This document shows positions 1 to 7,737 of a DNA stretch of 64,000 nt, one piece after another. The stretch comes from Lycocorax pyrrhopterus obiensis (Eukaryota; Chordata; Aves; Passeriformes; Paradisaeidae). The stretch spans positions 79,544,237 to 79,608,236 of the forward strand of contig JACSVZ010000001.1 of assembly GCA_014706295.1 (NCBI GenBank). Direction: 5' to 3'. Within the stretch, counting starts at the first letter, position 1; every line of letters starts with the position of its first letter. Made by a program: the position numbers and the translations under genes. The notes under the pieces were generated by a model that did no database searches, was not told the origin of the DNA, and was given only the letters and a program-made list of their open reading frames with translations.

Positions 1-1547
1 CGGAAATGGAATACTGGGCTAGGCAATTCCATACGAAAGAAAAGGATTTAAAAAGGTTGGGGTATGTTGCGTGCCTCTTGGCATGCGTTTTGCATTGTCA
101 TGTCCCAGGAGCTCTGGGCCTTTGTGGTTTTCGACCCTAACCCTAGGCGAACCCTAACCTAACTCATATGTGGAGCTGGAAAATACATGCGCTGAGGCGA
201 GTTTCCATACCGAAAAGAAAGGATTGAGCAAGTTGGGCATTTGTGCGCTTGTCTTGACATGCCTTTCATATTGTCAGTGTCCCTGGAGCTCTGGGCTTTG
301 TGGTTTTCCGTACCCTAAACCCTAGGGTGAACACTCCTAACCCTAGCGTAACCTAGGCAGAGCTGGAATACCGCATTGGCTGAGCAATCCATACGGAAAG
401 AAAGGAGGTAGCAAGTCTGCGGGCATTTTCGTACTCCTCTTGCATGCCTTTCGCATTTCAGTGTCCCGAGAGCTCTGGGCTTTGTGTTTTCCGTACCCTA
501 ACCCTAGGCGGAACCCTAACCCTAACCCTATGCGGAGTGGAATACATGGAGCTGAGGAGAGTTCCACACCGAAAGAAAAGGAGCGAGCAAGTTTGGCCAT
601 TGTTGCGCTGCTCCTTGCATGCCTTTCATATTGTCAGTCTCGGAGCTCTGGCTTTTGTGTTTTCTGTACCCTAACCCTAGGCAAACCCTAACCCCTAACC
701 CTATGCGAGAAATGGAAAATCACTTGGGCTAAGCAAGTCCATACGGAAAGAAAAGGAATGTAGAAAGGTTGGGTATGTTGCACCTTCTGGCATGCTTTTG
801 CATTTTCAGTGTATCTAGATCTCTGGGCTTTGTGGTTTTCTGTACCCTAACCCTAGGCGTAACCCTAACCCTAACCCTAGGCGTATCCTAGGCCAGAGCT
901 GGAATAGCATTGGGATGAAGCAAGTTCCATACGGAAAGAAAAGGAGGTTGTAAGTTCTGCGGCATTGTATGTACTGCCTCTTGCAAGCCTTCGCATTTCA
1001 GTTTCCTAGACTCTGGGCTTTGTGGGGTTTTCTGACCCCTAACCCTAGGCGGAACCCACTAACCCTATGCTGGAGTGAATAACATGGGCAGGCAGAGTTC
1101 CATACCGAAAGAAAGAGATTGAGCAAGGTTGGGCATTGTTGCGCTGTCTTGACATGCCTTCATATTGTCAGTGTCCCTGGAGCTCTGGCTTTGTGGTTTT
1201 CCGTACCCTAACCCTAGGCGAACCCTAACCCTTAACCTATGCGGAGCTGGTATACATGGGCTGAGGCGAGTTCCATACCGAAAGAAAAGGATTGAGCAAG
1301 GCTGGGGCATTTTGCTTGTCTTGACATGCCTTTATATTGTCAGTGTCCCTGAGCCTCTGGGCTTGTGGTTTTCCGTCCTAACCCTAGGCGGAACCCTAAC
1401 CCTAACCCTATGCGGAGCTGGAATACATGGGCTGAGGCGTTCCATACCAAAAAAAAGGAGCGAGCAAGGTTGGGCATGTTGCGCTGCTCTTGGCATGCCT
1501 TTCATATTTCAGTCTCCGGGAGCTCTGGGCTTTGTGGTTTTCGTACC
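1..1547. repeat. Higher-order repeat copy 1 (nine monomers, first one cut by the window edge)
   Basis: Monomer order is A, B, C, D, A, C', B, B2, D. Diagnostic variants: monomer 5 has GTATCTAGATCTCTGGG in place of the usual GAGCTCTGGG context; monomer 6 has the GGTTGTAAG variant and a GTATCCTAGG insert; monomer 8 has GGTATACATGGG and AAGGCTGGGG. The same variants return in the same order about 1,578 bp to the right. The window begins roughly 33 bases into the first monomer. Confidence 0.88.
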
Positions 1548-3126
1548 CTAACCCTAGGCAAACCCTAACCCTAACCCTATGCGGAAATGGAATACTTGGG
1601 CTAGCAATTTCCATACGGAAAGAAAAGGGTAGAAAGGTGGGATTGTTGCGCCCTTCTTGGCATGCTTTTGCATTGTCAGTGTCCCAGGAGCTCTGGGCTT
1701 TGTGGTTTTTGACCCTAAACCCTAGGCGAACCCTAACCCTAACTCTATGTGGAGCTGGAATACATTGGCGCTGAGGCAAGTTCCATACCGAAAAAAATAG
1801 GATGAGCAAGGTTGGGGCATCTTGCGCTATCTTGGACATGCCTTTCCATATGTCAGTGTCCCTGAGCTCTGGCTTTGTGGTTTTTCACGTACCCTAAACC
1901 CTAGGGGAACCCCTAACCCTAAACCTCTAATCCTAGGAGAGCTGGAATACATTGGGCTGCAGGGAAGTCCATACGAAAGAAAAGGAGGAGCAAGTCTGGC
2001 ACTTGTATGTACTTCCTCTTGGCAGCCTTCGCATTTTAGTGTCCCGAGACTCTGGGCTTTCTGTGTTTTCCGTACCCTAACCCTAGGCGGAACCCTAACC
2101 CTAACCCTATGCGGAGCTGGAATACATGGGCTGAGGAGTTCCACACGAAAGAAAAAGGAGCGAGCAAGTTTGGGCATTGTTGCGCTGCTCTTGCATGCCT
2201 TTCATATTGTCAGTCTCCGGGAGCTCTGGGCTTTGTGGTTTTCTGTACCCTAACCCTAGGAAACCCAACCCTAACCCTATGCGGAAATGGAATACTTGGG
2301 CTAAGGCAAGTTCCATACGGAAAAGAAAAAAGAATTAGAAAGGTTGGGGTATTGTTGCCACCTTCTTGGCATGCGTTTTGCAATTTTCAGTGTATCTAGA
2401 TCTCTGGGCTTTGTGGTTTCTGACCCCTAACCCTAGGCGGAACCCTAACCCTAACCTAGCGTAATCCTAGGCAGAGCTGAATACTGCATGATGAGGCAAG
2501 TTCCATACCGGAAAGAAAAAGGAGGTTGTAAGTGCTGCGGCATTTATGTAACTCCTGGCAAGCCTTTCGCATTTTTCAGTGTTCTAGATCTCTGGGCTTT
2601 GGGTTTCTGACCCAACCCTAGGCGGAACCCTAAACCCTATGTGGAGCTAGAATACATGGCAGAGGCGAGTTCCATACCGAAAAGAAATAGGATTGAGCAA
2701 GGTTGGGCATTGTTGCGCTTGTCTTGACATGGCCTTTCATATTGTCAGTGGTCCCCTGAGCTCTGGCTTTGTGTTTTCCTCCCTAACCCTAGGCGAACCC
2801 TAACCCTAACCCTATGCGGAGCTGGTATACATGGGCTGAGGCGAGTTCCATACCGAAAGAAAAGGTATGAGCAAGGCTGGGCATTATTGTGCTTGTCTTG
2901 GACATGCCTTTCATATTGTTCAGTGTGCCTGAGCTGGCTTTGTGGTTTTCCGTACCCTAACCCTAGGCGGAACCCTAACCCTAACCCTATGCGGGACTGG
3001 AATACATGGGCTGAGCGTGTTCCATACCGAAAGAAAAGGAGCGAGCAAGTTTGGGCATTGTTGCGCTTGCTCTTGGCATGCCTTTCATATTGTCAGTTCC
3101 GGGGAGCTCTGGGCTTTGTGGTTTCC
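1548..3126. repeat. Higher-order repeat copy 2 (nine monomers, ~1,578 bp)
   Basis: The order A, B, C, D, A, C', B, B2, D repeats that of the preceding block. Matching monomers are offset by 1,578-1,579 bases: 312 with 1891 (class C), 669 with 2247 (class A, TAGATCTCTGGG variant), and 1377 with 2955 (class D). Differences between partner monomers are mostly one- or two-base insertions and deletions. Confidence 0.88.
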
Positions 3127-3238
3127 GACCCTAACCCTAGGCAGAACCCTAACCCTAACCCTATGCGAAATGGAATACTTGGGCTAAGGCAAGTTCCATA
3201 CGGAAAGAAAAGGATTTAGAAAGGTTGGGGTATTGTTC
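3127..3238. repeat. Partial class-A monomer opening a third higher-order repeat copy
   Basis: After a class-D monomer the next one is class A (AAATGGAATACTTGGG, then GGATTTAGAAAGGTTGGGG), exactly as the nine-monomer order predicts. It breaks off at about 3238, roughly two thirds through the monomer, where a very GC-rich stretch begins. Confidence 0.85.
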
Positions 3239-3239
3239 G

Positions 3240-3520
3240 CCCGCCGGCCCGGCGGGAGACGGCCTGGCCCCCGCCGAGCCGCGGTCCCAGAGCTGCGCGG
3301 CCCGCCGTGCCTCGCACCGGGATAACTCTCCTTCCTTCTCCTCAGACAGAGACAGTCATCTCTCAGATGCTGAGGATCACCTGGTAGCAATAAGGAAAAA
3401 AGGCTGCAACAGGAGGTGAATGGGAACTTGCAAGCAGAATTGAAGTCAGAGCAGCTCCAGTTCGCTTTGATAGAACTGGGGCTAACGCTAGATGCAATGC
3501 CTTGCCATATGAACAATTGA
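3240..3520 (+). pseudogene. gag: gag remnant, region between matrix and capsid
   Basis: A GC-rich start (3240-3330) encodes a Pro/Ala/Arg-rich stretch and then an acidic, serine-rich piece (DSHLSDAEDHLVAIRK) in frame with 3225. The reading frame changes near 3400 at a run of six A, and a Glu/Gln/Leu-rich segment likely to form a coiled coil follows up to a stop at 3518. This composition and position, just before capsid, match the variable linker of class II gag proteins. It is recognised by context more than by similarity. The matrix domain and the initiator are absent because the element is cut off at the satellite junction. Confidence 0.55.
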
Positions 3521-3770
3521 GAGAGCTCTGCTAGGCAGGAAAAGATTTTGGACACAATTCCCCTTATTTCAAAAACTTAATTCAAGCTACCTTTGCCGCA
3601 AACATATTAATTCCTCACGATATAAAAAATATGTCATGCCTGCTCTCTCTGTCAGAGTACATGCTGTGGGAAAGATCTAGGAAAAGGTTATTACAGGACC
3701 TTCTCCAAAGTTATCAGAGAGATCCAAATAGAGCAAATCTGACATTTGACCAGCTTTGCAGCCAGGGTTA
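3506..3770 (+). pseudogene. gag: gag remnant, capsid N-terminal domain
   Basis: The frame starting at 3506 (third register relative to the flanking pieces) has a stop at 3532 and then a continuous segment with capsid-like content, including ILIPHDIKN and LSEYMLWERSRKRLL. Class II capsids carry a similar sequence before the trimeric core helices. The frame changes again near 3760, where the next gag segment continues. Together with the neighbouring pieces, this shows at least two indels in under 400 bases. Confidence 0.7.
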
Positions 3771-4868
3771 CTTCAGGATCAAATCAGAATACTTTCTGAG
3801 TTGATTCTGGATGATATTAAAAGGTTAGCTGAAAAAGCTTTGCTGCTAACGCCTTGTGGCTCCACCCCCTCTCATAATTTCTCCACCATAAAGCAGGCAT
3901 TCGATGAGCCCTTTATGAAGTTCATAGACAGACTTAAAGAATCAATTGAAAAGCAGGTTGAAAATTTAGAAGCCCAGAAGGAGCTTTTATGTGTATTGGC
4001 CACGGCGAACACCAATGAAAATTGTAAAAAGGTTTTTCGGGCTCTGCCACTCGACCCAGCTCCTACAATTGAGCAAATGATAGAGGCCTGCACAAAATTA
4101 ACATCTCCTGAGGTTGCAATAGCCCAGGCAGTGTCAAAGGGGGTGGTGGAAGCACTGGCAGTTGCTCATAACATGCAAAGAGTAAAGCCAAGGTGTTATA
4201 ATTGTGGGAGTCTTAGACACATGATTAAAGATTGTCTTGAACCTAAAGAGTATAACAGGAATTCCAAGCCTGTCCCCTCAGACTGCCACAAATGCAAATA
4301 CCGTCAGACCGTCAGAAAACTTCACTTGGAGCGTGAATTAGCCTCGTCGCGCGATGACACCAAATATCGAGCAATTTCTCCCCACCACACTTCCAGCCTG
4401 CAAGACAGGTCTCAGAACTGTAAGCAAACAGGAACTCATCAAGCCTTGGTGAGTGAGATTTCTTTTCTCTTTGAGAACAATGCACCACACACAATAACTG
4501 TGGGACAAATTGGATTTTTGGATAACACTACAGACACTCTGATCAGGGGAGACCCTGTGCGTGGATCACCTGAACTTTTTATCTGTCCCAAGGTACAGAC
4601 TGTGGACTCAAACAGTGAAATTACTGTTACCGTTTCCTGTAATAACCCTCCCTGGTTCATGAGCAAAGGGACAATCATTGCACAGGCCATCCTACTCCCC
4701 CAGGAATTCCCACGGTGTCACAGAACACCTTCCATATGGTGGGCAGAGATTGTGGGTAGGGACAAACCCATGTTGCATTGTAAACTGCGTAATGGGAAAG
4801 CTGTTGCTTACTTGATGGGTATAGTAGACACAGGAGCTGATGTAACTATCATTTCTCGGGCTGAGTAG
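3756..4868 (+). pseudogene. gag-pro: gag capsid C-terminus, nucleocapsid, dUTPase-like segment and start of protease, one open frame
   Basis: A 370-codon open frame. Residues 47-62 hold the capsid major homology region (QAFDEPFMKFIDRLKE). Residues 147-160 are a perfect CX2CX4HX4C zinc knuckle (C147, C150, H155, C160). A second knuckle begins at C177/C180 but lacks the correctly spaced His and Cys. Residues about 260-315 look like the C-terminal half of a retroviral dUTPase, ending in a KGTIIAQAILLP stretch, with its catalytic motif degenerate. The protease active site DTGADVT lies at residues 358-364. A TAG at 4866 stops the frame seven residues later. No frame change separates nucleocapsid from the dUTPase/protease part. 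The apparent start at 3756 is a TTG inside capsid and not a true initiator. Confidence 0.85.
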
Positions 4869-5090
4869 CCCAAAGACTGGAGCTTCAAACCAATGAATGG
4901 GAGGATCACTGGGATAGGAGGTTCAGCTACTTCTATGAGGAGTGCTAACAACATTGTGATAGAAGGACCTGATGGTCATGTGGCCACAGTCTGGCCCTTT
5001 GTAATTGACTCTGGATTTACACTCTGGGGCAGGGACCTCCTCTCCCAGTGGGGAGCTCAACTACAAATCCCAAAGCCACAGGATTTCTAG
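4869..5090 (+). pseudogene. pro: Protease C-terminal half
   Basis: This continues in the same frame as the gag-protease segment, directly after the TAG at 4866-4868. It contains the flap-like glycine-rich stretch (GRITGIGGSA) and the class II protease tail LWGRDLLSQWGA near 5022-5057, and ends at TAG 5088-5090. Length and spacing from the DTGADVT active site agree with an otherwise full-length retroviral protease interrupted once. No G-patch domain follows. Confidence 0.82.
5069..5075 (+). promoter_or_regulatory. Candidate -1 ribosomal frameshift heptamer CCCAAAG at the pro-pol boundary
   Basis: CCCAAAG lies in the X XXY YYZ register of the protease frame (codons ATC CCA AAG), 12 bases before the protease stop at 5088. 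Pol homology continues in the -1 frame, so the position and direction are what a programmed frameshift needs. A final G is a poor Z base for eukaryotic ribosomes, so the site may be weak, decayed or coincidental. I could not fold the downstream RNA. Confidence 0.4.
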
Positions 5091-6433
5091 CAGGGGCCAC
5101 TGTAAAGAGCGCTGTCCCTCGTCTTACTTGGAAGACAGATAAGCCTATCTAGACCGAACAGTGGCCCCAGTCAGCAGAAAAATTACGTGCTCTTGAAATT
5201 CTCGTAGAGGAGTAGCTTGCCAAGGGTCATCTTGTTCCAACCAACAGTCCTTGGAACTCTCCTGTTTTTGTAATAAAAAAACCTGGCAAAGACAAGTATA
5301 GGCTCCTCCAAGATCTCAGAAAAATTAATGATGTTGTAGAGGATACGGGTTCCTTGCAACCAGGGTTACCCTTGCCCTCTATGCTTCCCCGAGAGTGGAA
5401 GCTTGCTGTATTAGACATCAAAGATTGCTTTTTCAATATACCTCTGCACCCTCATGATGCTCCCAGGTTTGCTTTCTGTGTTCCATCTAGCAATCGACAA
5501 GCTCCGTTACGCAGGTACCACTGGCGAGTTCTTCCCCAGGGAGTGAAGAACTCACCCACAATTTGTCAATGATATGTTGCCCGTGTCCTGTCCCCTGTTC
5601 GTAAAGAGTTCTCAAAGTCCATTATCCTCCACTATATGGATGATGTATTAATATGTGCACCAGATGATGCTTATCTAGATTTGACTTTAGAAAAAACTGT
5701 TCAGGCCATTGAAAAGGCAGGGTTTGAAATACAGCAGGAAAAGATCCAGCATACCTGTCCTTGGACTTATCTGGGACTTCGTATCAGTGAACAAACCATC
5801 GTGCCCCAGCAGCTTGCCATCAAAGACAACCCAAAGACTCTCAGGGACCTGCACCAGCTTTGTGGCTCTATCAGCTGGGTTCGTCCTCTGCTGGGACTCA
5901 CAACAGAGAAGCTGGCTCTGCTGTTCAACCTCCTGAAAGGCTGCAAGGACCTGGACTCCCCTTGAGCCATGACAGAGGAAGCCCAAGAATCCATTGAAAA
6001 GGTACAGCTTGCCCTGTCTTCTCGCCAGGCCCATCGGACCTGCCCTGAGCTGCCATTTAGTTTCATCATCTTAGGTAAGTCACCCAAGTCGCATGGGCTG
6101 ATTTTTCAGTGGGATGATGAACAAAAAGACCCTCTTCTTATATTAGAGTGGGTCTTCTTGCCGCATCAGCCATGCAAAACTATCACGACACCACAAGAGC
6201 TGATGGCACAGCTGATTATGAAAGCCAGAGCATGCCTCCGTACCCTTGCGGGGTGTGAATTCACATGCATTTATTTGCCACTGAAAACTGGTGTCCTGGA
6301 GCACTTGCTTCAGACAAATGAGCACCTCCAGTTTGCCCTAGACAGCTACTCAGGCAAGATCTCAATTCACAATCCAAAACATAAATTGTTCAATTCAGCA
6401 TTTCAATTGGCACCAAAGGAACTTCAAAGCTGA
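5072..6433 (+). pseudogene. pol: Reverse transcriptase and connection region, interrupted by stops
   Basis: One frame, -1 relative to protease, carries the whole polymerase. Fingers motifs ([26 protein letters not shown]) span about 5216-5330. Motif A (VLDIKDCFF) has its catalytic Asp at 5414, motif B ([10 protein letters not shown]) lies near 5535-5564, and motif C (YMDD) is at 5633-5644. Thumb and connection follow to 6433. In-frame stops occur at 5150, 5213, 5570, 5963 and 6431; that at 5570 lies between motifs B and C. All three catalytic aspartates are still encoded. No frameshift is seen within this segment, so decay here is mainly by nonsense substitution. Confidence 0.9.
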
Positions 6434-6840
6434 ACCCCTCTCAAAGCTCTAACAGTCTTTACGGATGGTTTGGGGAGTTCGCACAGATCTGTGATGACGT
6501 GGAAGGACCCCAGAACGCAGAAGTGGGAGTCTGACATCCAGGTAGTAGATAGCTCCCCACGGATTACAGAATTGGCAGCAGTAGTTAGAGCTTTCAAGAG
6601 GTTTGAGGAACCTATTAATCTGGTGACAGATTCAGCTTATGTAGCTGGAGTAATTGCCAGAGCAGAGCACTCTTTGCTAAAAGAAGTGTCTAACCCAAAA
6701 TTGTTAAGTTGCTTTCGAAGCTTGTTTTTCTGCTTTCCCACCGAAAGCATCCCTTCCATGTGATGCATGTGAGATCACACACTGATCTCCCTGGTCCTGT
6801 TGCCGAAGGGAATCGGAGGGCGGACGCTCTTGCAGTGCTG
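6434..6840 (+). pseudogene. pol: RNase H domain with an internal frameshift
   Basis: The first part stays in the RT frame and shows TDG (Asp at 6464), TELAAV (Glu at 6569) and TDSAYVAGV (Asp at 6629), the D-E-D core of RNase H. Between about 6700 and 6745 the homology moves to another frame. There the terminal motif HVRSHTDLPGPVAEGN and the last Asp of NRRADAL are found (6766-6830). The indel lies between the third catalytic residue and the terminal histidine loop, so no single frame encodes the full domain. Confidence 0.87.
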
Positions 6841-7593
6841 GTGCATGTCCCCAACGTAGAAGACACATTTGCTCAAGCAAAACCGAGCCATCAGTTTTAC
6901 CATCAGAATGCTCCAGCCCTCATGAGAATGTTTAAACTGCCTAAAGAGCAAGCAAGGGCAATTGTGGCAACCTGTCCCAGCTGCCAAAGCTGCCAGGTGC
7001 CATGGCTAGGTTCCGGGGTTAACCCCCGGGGCCTAAGTAGCTGTGAAATCTGGCAAACGGATGTAACCCATGTCCCACAATTTGGAAGATCAAAATATGT
7101 ACATGTCTCCATAGACACATTTTCTGGAGCTGTTTTCGCATCAGCTCATGCTGGAGAAGAGGTAAAGGATGTTATGAAACATCTTCTCCTTGCCTTTTCC
7201 ACCCTGGGTGTCCCTGCAGAAATAAAAACCGAAAATGGTCCAGCTTATGCCTCTAACAAGCTTAAGGAATTCTTTAGTTTGTGGGGTATCCAGCATACCA
7301 CAGGTATTCCCCACTCCCCCACAGGTCAATCTATAGTTGAAAGAGCCCACCAAACTATTAAAAGAGTCCTGGACCAGCAGAAAGGAGGGACAGAGGTCAA
7401 TTCTCCTTTTGTGAGACTCTGTAAGGCCCTGTTCACAATAAATTTCTTAAATAATTCGTTCTCAGAGCCTACTCCCCCAGTATTTCGGCATTTCACTAAT
7501 TCGACCCAGGCCAAATTGAAAGAACAGCCACCAGTGTTGATCAAAGATCCAGAAAGTCATCAGATATTAGGCCCTTCCCCACTAATTGTATGA
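6841..7593 (+). pseudogene. pol: Integrase, long open segment with a substituted catalytic residue
   Basis: This belongs to a 294-codon open frame that begins in RNase H at 6709. Using that frame's numbering, the N-terminal zinc finger is H61-X3-H65-X23-C89-X2-C92. The catalytic core has D118 (in WQTDVTHV), then Glu at 175 (codon 7231-7233) where the family has Asp, and E211 (in IVERAHQT), with exactly 35 residues between the last two. The zinc finger and the D,D35E spacing are therefore retained but the second Asp is not. A TGA at 7591 ends the frame just before the C-terminal DNA-binding domain. Confidence 0.9.
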
Positions 7594-7737
7594 GGGAGGG
7601 GATACGCCTGTGTTTCCACACCTTCCACACCTTTCCACACCTTTCCACACGAGCCCTACACAAAGGTGTATCCACACAGCAAGGCAAGTGTAGGGCTCCT
7701 TCTGTTTCTAAGAGCTGCAGGCTTCGCACTACCTTAA
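7594..7737 (+). pseudogene. pol: Integrase C-terminal remnant
   Basis: Directly after the TGA, the same frame reads GRGYACVSTP, the signature opening of the class II integrase C-terminal domain. It then loses similarity in a run of TTCCACACC repeats and stops at about 7735. The basic C-terminal surface expected next is not recognisable. Confidence 0.65.
7612..7650. repeat. Short tandem repeat of TTTCCACACC, four units
   Basis: Four units of 9-10 bases (TTTCCACACC with one T missing in the second) lie within the integrase C-terminal remnant. They probably arose by replication slippage after the element lost function. Confidence 0.85.

Larger units (their letters stand above)
1..3238. repeat. 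Satellite array, ~176-bp monomers with embedded telomere-like blocks
   Basis: Nineteen head-to-tail monomers, spaced about 160-198 bp (mean near 176), judged from the recurring GAGCTCTGGGCTTTGTGG block near 109, 287, 471, 644, 818, 1011, 1184, 1358, 1525, 1690 and onward to 3107. Each monomer carries two blocks of CCCTAA units separated by a short AGGCGGA-like spacer, then a unique part with recognisable anchors (GGAATAC, TTCCATAC, GAAAGAAAAGGA, GCATGCCTTT). Four main monomer classes can be told apart by the sequence after GAAAGAAAAGGA: A (TTTAGAAAGGTTGGGG), B (TTGAGCAAGGTTGGG), C (GGTAGCAAGTCTGCGG or GGTTGTAAG) and D (GCGAGCAAGTTTGGGC). The array continues beyond the left edge and stops abruptly at about 3238. 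Open frames inside it are by-products of the repeat and are not genes. I do not recognise a named satellite. Confidence 0.95.
3235..7737 (+). mobile_element. Decayed class II (alpha/beta-like) endogenous retrovirus, gag-pro-pol, no recognised LTRs or env
   Basis: Retroviral domains occur in canonical order on one strand: capsid, zinc-knuckle nucleocapsid, dUTPase-like segment, aspartic protease, reverse transcriptase, RNase H, integrase. The protease tail (WGRDLLSQWG), the YMDD polymerase motif and the TDG/TDSAYV RNase H motifs place it in the class II ERV group related to alpha- and betaretroviruses. The left end is missing: no LTR, primer-binding site or matrix start precedes the gag remnant, which abuts the satellite. 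On the right I recognise neither env nor an LTR after integrase. At least three gag frame changes, stops in protease and pol, and a frameshift in RNase H make it non-coding. The right boundary is uncertain. Confidence 0.9.

Noticed and set aside
343..3219. Many overlapping open frames of 60-143 codons on both strands at the left end
   Set aside because: They are translations of the satellite; the same peptide motifs recur in several frames with each monomer, and none has an independent gene signal.
1..3238. A functional telomere
   Set aside because: CCCTAA units occur in short blocks of two to three within a 176-bp monomer and not as a continuous telomeric array.
1..3238. CRISPR-like array because of regular spacing
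   Set aside because: The intervals are themselves homologous monomer sequence and not unique spacers, and the window is eukaryotic.
3225..3419. CpG island or host promoter at the GC-rich stretch
   Set aside because: It is only about 100 bases long, lies between a satellite and gag, and its frame runs into gag-like acidic sequence.
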